From contig CM061142.1 in the NCBI GenBank assembly GCA_030789695.1, positions 358,955,486 through 359,019,485 on the forward strand: a DNA stretch of 64,000 nucleotides, written 5' to 3'. Source of the DNA: Scilla litardierei (taxonomy: Eukaryota > Streptophyta > Magnoliopsida > Asparagales > Asparagaceae). How positions within the stretch are numbered: position 1 is the first letter of the stretch; each line of letters begins with the position of its first letter. Shown here piece after piece: positions 59,421-64,000 of this stretch. The translations under genes and the position numbers were made by a program. The notes under the pieces were generated by a model. That model was not told the origin of the DNA. It saw only the letters and a list, made by a program, of their open reading frames with translations, and did not search any database.

Positions 59421-60440
59421 TGTTGGGAGATAGGTATGCACTCGAACTCGAGGAAATTTATCTCTGTGTAAGTGTACAAACATCTTGATCAAAATTACAG
59501 TAAGTTGCATGTGAAGAATTTATCTATGTTATTAAAAATGTAGTCGACATTAGAACTTAGGTAAAGTCTTTAGACTAAATTCGAGGTTAAACAAGTATCG
59601 AAATGAGGATCTCGATCATGAAGAATTGTTTGACCGCTAGTAGCATAAGTATAAAATCGTTCATGGTCATAGAAGTTTCGAGAATGGATATCGACACATT
59701 AGATAGACCATTGTGTCTTTGTCTTCACCATGGAATGGTGAAAAATCTCATGGTCATTTGACTTGGCAAAGTCGGTGACAATACACATGTGCTCATTGGA
59801 GAATGAGTTAATTAAACGACCCAACGAGAGTTATCATATGGTAAATATTGACCAGTCTGTCAATGATAACTCTTAGTGCTGATAGGCAAGTTGGTCTTTT
59901 CACTTGAGGTCATTATACAAACATGTGTATGATTGGTGTCACTTAGATCACTGATCTAGCCTCGGGAAAGCCCCGTTGAAAGGTCTTTGGTTGGGTGACA
60001 TTTGAAGCAAGCAAGGAGAGTAATGACCAAGATAGGATTTGTCTCTACCGGTGAAGGGGAGTTAGTGTCGCAGTGTTAGTTCGATCTTTTAGTGAAAACC
60101 CTGGCTAGAGTATGTTGGAAGTAGTCCAACATAATTTCACTAAAGATCAATGGAGACTAACCAAGTTCAACCTGGTAGTGTTGATAGTTGACCATACCAT
60201 AGGCTTGACTAAGTGGCATAATTTTTACAAAGAGACTAAAACTGTGATATTCATCATAGACACAGTCAGGGTGGTCCTGACAATACTCATGTCAATGAGT
60301 TTATCACATAAGTATGATACCGAAACATGGACGATACCTACTGCTCGTGGTCACTGTCGTCTGGGGTTTTGAGCCCTACCTGTAGTAGTGTCAGGCTTTA
60401 GGGTCTCATATAGAGTGAGACCTTCGTCAAGTAATAGGTA
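59421..60440 (+). repeat. RE9 LTR A, partial
   Basis: Starts TGTTGGGAGATAGGTATGC after GCAGGTGAAAGA. The parts around 59680-59830 and 60330-60400 match the first half of the RE3 LTR (for example CATTGTGTCTTTGTCTT, CATGTGCTCATTGG, GCTCGTGGTCACTGTCGTCT). It stops where the RE3 LTR would enter its GC-rich second half. Confidence 0.62.
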
Positions 60441-60544
60441 AAAATTAGGGAGAAAATGCATTTGATGCAAGGAACATGAAACTGCAAAGAGTTTGAAGTT
60501 AGCTTGCAGACTCGGGATAAATGATCCTAAGTGCAAGTGGGATA
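60441..60544 (+). other. Internal end and polypurine tract ahead of LTR B
   Basis: ACTCGGGATAAATGATCCTAAGTGCAAGTGGGATA matches in pattern the RE3 3' internal end, giving a second polypurine tract. It cannot follow LTR A within one simple element. Confidence 0.5.
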
Positions 60545-61947
60545 TGTTGAGGGATGTATGCCCTCAGTTCATTTGTATGTGGGAATTTTGCATATAATGC
60601 AAAGGGAATTAAATGTATCGTAAAATGTTTACATATATATGTAATATAATAAATGCATGGAATGGTTGACTAGATGACGGGATCGGCCTGATCTAAACTC
60701 AGGTTCAAACCGCGTCAAAAACGGACTCCAAATGGTCAACATAAAGCCAAAAATTGATAGAAAGCCTATTAAAGGGCATTGCGGGTCAGAGCCCACACCC
60801 GTAGGCACCCGGCTCGCCCAGCCCACCCAACTCGCGAGGTAGATGGGTGCGTGCCTGCTAAGACAGGCGTACTCCTGTGCCCGCCAAGCAGGGCCCGCCT
60901 GCTTGATGAGGGCGGGGCTTCGCTCGCGTGCACGCAGGCACGTGCTTAGCACGCACCCACAGGGCACATGCTAGCACACGCTAGGATGGGTACATGGGGC
61001 CCACAATGGGCCCCACTATTAGGTCTTCATGCCCAATTTTGCAACGGCTGCAGTTTTTACGAAAAACTACGTTTGGCTGAATTTTGGAGTATCATTTGAG
61101 GTGTCAAACGAACTTGGAATAGAGTGCCGTTTTTTCCTACATGTTCACCATTCAACCCTCTTCGCAACGATGTGTGACATCGTTCTTGGAGCTCAATGGT
61201 GAGGGAGAGAAAATTCGTCAATGTTTGGCCTTCGTGTAAGGCAAACTAATTTGACTTTTCTTCTCAAATTTTTTAGTCCCACTTCAGATAAGCAAAAAGG
61301 GGAGGGTTCAACCTTCTATATAAATTGGGGCTAACACTCCTCCTTGATACTCGCACCAAGTCTCCAAATCCGAGAAGCTACCAAAAGTATGGAGCACGTT
61401 CGGATTAAGACTTTAATCAATTATTCCCTAAATTCTTCCTTGCTCCTGAGTGGGCTTTAGCAAAGCTACGAAGGAGTTCAGATTTGATCCGAATTCTTGA
61501 TGGAGGATCCACTCAAGGTGAAATCTTCTTCGACGCATGGTTGGCTCGGTGACAAGGGTGTTGCTCACCTCGGGACATGGTTCGGTTCGGGAAGCGGTTT
61601 GGCTCGGGATGAGTGCAGCCCGTGACGCGGTTCAGCTTGGAAGAAGCGACACGTGGCCATAGAAAGGTTGCTGAAAATGACGCTTTGTATTCTACGAAAA
61701 CGAAGTGAAAGGTATGTATTTTAAATATTCATGTGTTTATAATTGCGAATGGTAGATAGATCTATCCTTAGCGGTTGGTCGGACCCAACCATGGGATAGT
61801 AGAGATATTGGCTAGGGTTAATATCTTTATGGGTTAAACTTAAAACTGTTTTGAGTTGATTTTTCTTCTGCTAATTTTATTTTTGTCGTCCGTTCAACTT
61901 AGGCCAGACGTCGAATTTATGGCCCTAAGGACCCAGAAAACCATTCA
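60545..61947 (+). repeat. RE9 LTR B
   Basis: Starts TGTTGAGGGATGTATGCCC and ends near ...AAAACCATTCA. Its middle and end resemble the second half of the RE3 LTR: GATCTAAACTCAGGTTCAAACC, a GC-rich block (60780-61000), ATGGTGAGGGAGA, a TATA box TATATAAA at 61317-61324, and a GTCCGTTCAACTTAGGCC stretch before the end. No primer-binding site follows, so it is a 3' or solo LTR. Confidence 0.62.
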
Positions 61948-62150
61948 AATTGCTTAACTCTGCGATTGGTCGATGACTCTTCATCAATCATATCATATAT
62001 GACTCCCTTATTTGTTCTTACCCCTAGACACTTATGATCATGTGTATGCTCGGGGTGGTTGTATTGTTTTAATTCAAAAACTTTCCTTGTTTTCATCTTG
62101 GCATTTAACCTCTACCATTATTTGCAGTTATTCCTTTGTTCTTACCATTT
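61948..62150. other. Segment shared with RE3 leader
   Basis: CTCTTCATCAATCATAT, ATATGACTCCCT and TTATGATCATGTGTATGCTC here match 17024-17100 on the same strand. Confidence 0.6.
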
Positions 62151-62825
62151 ATTTCTCCTTCTAAAACCCTAACCCAACCCTAACTTTAACACTCACGCGT
62201 ATAACCCCCTCTATAAAGATAAAGCCCTCTAAACCCTAAGGAATCTCACCCCTCCATTACACAACAGCCGCCACTTCTCCTTCGAGATCTCGCAGCCTTC
62301 ACCCTACTCTGACCTCTCCCCTGAAAACCTTCTCTGCCGACTGCAACCCCTAGTCTCATCTCCTTCTCGAACCCAGTCGCAACGTCCTCCTCTCTCCTCC
62401 GTGACCACCAACCCCCCTGACCTCAACGCGACCACCTCCTTCATCCGCAACCACCCCCGATAGCCCCCACATCATCAGCCACGCCCGCATCAACCTTGAC
62501 CCCCCACAACCCCCAGCCCCTCCTTCAGCCTCCTCTAACCACCACCCATGCAGGACACCACCCCCGAGTAAGCAGACCGCCGCCTTCCCCTCCGATAGCT
62601 ACCAACACCCAAGAACCCGACACCCTCTCTCCTTCTCCACCGCCGTCGATACCCAAGGCAGCAGTCGCGGGCTTCACTCGCCACCGTAGCTTCCACCTAA
62701 TCGCTGCCACGGCCTCCTGCAGCTCCGCTGCTGCATTCACCAGACGCCACCCGTCGCCGACTATGCCGCGTCGTTATCATGCAAACAAACCTAGCAGCTT
62801 GAAAACGTAAGTTGTTATATGTAAC
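62151..62825 (+). other. Promoter- and exon-like stretch
   Basis: A telo-box-like AAACCCTAA (62164-62172) and TATAAAG (62212-62218) precede a C-rich region (62270-62790) with one Pro/Ser/Thr-rich open frame and a GTAAGT splice-donor-like site at 62806-62811. The frame has no ATG near its start, and the composition alone could keep it open. It could be the first exon of an unidentified gene or retrogene, or chance. Confidence 0.3.
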
Positions 62826-62984
62826 GGTTCAATACTATATAAGTTATATTATTATAATAAACAGTAAATGTTGTTAGTACTATTTATTGTAGTACGGTTA
62901 TACATTATACATGTTAGTTTATATAATACTACAGTTCTTATTATATTTTAATTTATATATGATTAATTAACATATATATATTCA
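62826..62984. other. AT-rich DNA
   Basis: Nothing recognised. Confidence 0.4.
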
Positions 62985-63830
62985 CCTCCTCCTCTCCCAT
63001 ATCAAGGTAAGGATGGTCAACCCTAATTTTACCCATACTTATTTCAAGCACGCACGAATTTAACATCTATCATAGGTTGAGATATTGCACCACATTCGCT
63101 AGGTCTGTGCGATGAGTAATTTTTAATGGACATCTCATATTTCTCAACCGGCACAACGGGCTAAATTTTTGAATGGGTTTGCACAGTAAGTAATTTCCAA
63201 CTTTTGTCCATTTTGTGCTAGAAACTACAGAATTTTACGGGGTTTTTACGGAGAGTAATTTTCCTATTTGCATGAAATTTGCTCAAGGCGCACAATGGAA
63301 CAGTTAACTCGTTTTGAACGGTAAGTAATTTACATCTTTTTCTGCATCGGGTAAAATACTTAGGATTATGCGATAACAGTTGATTCCCAAGATCCATTGC
63401 ATTAATGTAGGATCACAGACTTATTCTACTCTTCAATTTGATTGGTCAGACGCACGAACTTAACCGCTGTAATGATGGCCAGCCATAATTTTGTCGATAC
63501 ATATTTCACGCACGTACGAACTTAACGTCTATCATACGCTGAGATATTACACCACATTTGCTAGGTTTGCGCGGGGAGTACTTTTGAAGGAAATTACAGA
63601 ATGTTGCGCGTTTTCACGGAGAGTAATTTTCCTGTTTGCAGGAAATTTGCTCAAGGTGCACAACGGTACAATTAACTCATTTTGAGCGGTGAGTAATTTG
63701 CCTCTTTTTCTGCATAGGGTAAAATACTTGGGATTACGCGATTTTTGCATTGTGTAAGTAACTGTTGATTCCCGAGATCCATTTCATTACTGTAGGATCA
63801 CAGACTTATTCTACTCTTCAATGTAATAAG
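62985..63830. repeat. Tandem duplication of a ~400-bp repeat related to 37787-38040
   Basis: Copy 1 (about 63012-63445) and copy 2 (about 63476-63825) share TGAGATATTRCACCACATT, AGAGTAATTTTCCT, GAAATTTGCTCAAGG, and GTAGGATCACAGACTTATTCT in the same order. The 5' part of copy 1 also matches DNA upstream of the FAR1-like pseudogene. Confidence 0.8.
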
Positions 63831-63884
63831 TCCAATTTAGCTATAAATGGCTGACAATGACCACTCATCTTCTCACAACTTACT

Positions 63885-64000
63885 TATCATGCCCCGCTTC
63901 CCAAAACGGGTGCGATGATGAGACGAAGGTCCGCATGGACCGGAGCTGTAAGGGTCAGACCTAATAAGCGTCTGCAGAGATACCATTAAAATGCATGTTC
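63885..64000. repeat. RE8-family repeat, second copy, cut by window end
   Basis: TATCATGCCCCGCTTCCCAAAACGGG onward aligns with 57228-57330, including GACCGGAGCTGTAAG and AATAAGCGTCTG. Confidence 0.65.

Larger units (their letters stand above)
58430..61947 (+). mobile_element. RE9: decayed copia on plus strand with two LTR junctions
   Basis: Pol remnants are followed by a first PPT/LTR junction (59411-59421) and, 1.1 kb further, a second one (60530-60545). The LTR sequences are related to the RE3 LTR read in reverse complement, so RE9 belongs to the same broad family in the opposite orientation. Confidence 0.62.

Overview
The window is repeat-dominated plant nuclear DNA, almost certainly from an angiosperm with a transposon-rich genome. 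Ty1/copia-type proteins (zinc-knuckle gag, DSG protease, HHCC/DDE integrase, YVDD reverse transcriptase, RNase H), initiator-tRNA-Met primer-binding sites, Ty3/gypsy Tat-type LTR remnants, a CACTA transposon and a Mutator-derived FAR1-like pseudogene are all visible. I see no intact host gene, no rRNA or tRNA gene, no CRISPR array and no prokaryotic feature. No new host 'system' stands out; the interest lies in element architecture, nesting and unusual repeats.

Layout. 1-9376: RE1, a Sirevirus-like copia element on the minus strand with a 1.74-kb 5' LTR, a broken gag-pol, and a third (env-like) ORF running off the left edge; its 3' LTR is outside the window. 9377-11233: 3' end and LTR of a plus-strand Tat-type gypsy element (RE2). 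12303-21240: RE3, a complete minus-strand copia element with two 2.4-kb LTRs that encodes only gag. 23119-30112: RE4, a badly decayed minus-strand copia element whose leader holds a G-rich minisatellite with runs of 38 and 28 Gs. 31262-31899: gypsy-type LTR fragment (RE5). 31900-36773: right half of a CACTA element (transposase pseudogene plus subterminal repeats). 38498-40799: plus-strand FAR1/FHY3-like (MULE transposase) pseudogene, cut off by the next element.

40800-57227: RE6, a minus-strand, gag-only Sirevirus-like family arranged LTR-internal-LTR-internal (a tandem array). Its left LTR is split at 41747/48754 by RE7, the best-preserved element: a Tnt1/Tork-like copia element whose 1.35-kb-codon polyprotein has a single premature stop. 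RE7 has a 3' LTR, but where its 5' LTR should be there is a ~0.5-kb extremely GC-rich array. 57228-58430 and 63885-64000 carry two copies of a repeat starting with TGTCACGCCCC or similar. 58430-61947 is a decayed plus-strand copia element (RE9) with two successive PPT/LTR junctions, related in its LTR to RE3. 61948-63885 has a promoter-like/exon-like stretch and a ~400-bp tandem duplication that is also related to DNA just upstream of the FAR1 pseudogene.

Relative order of events that can be read: FAR1-like gene decayed or was present, then RE6 inserted at 40800, then RE7 inserted into the RE6 LTR. Autonomous-looking copia coding capacity (RE7) sits beside two gag-only families (RE3, RE6), so trans-mobilisation by relatives is a plausible but unproven theme. 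Several start positions quoted by a simple ORF scan would be TTG or GTG; where I give a start I checked for an ATG.
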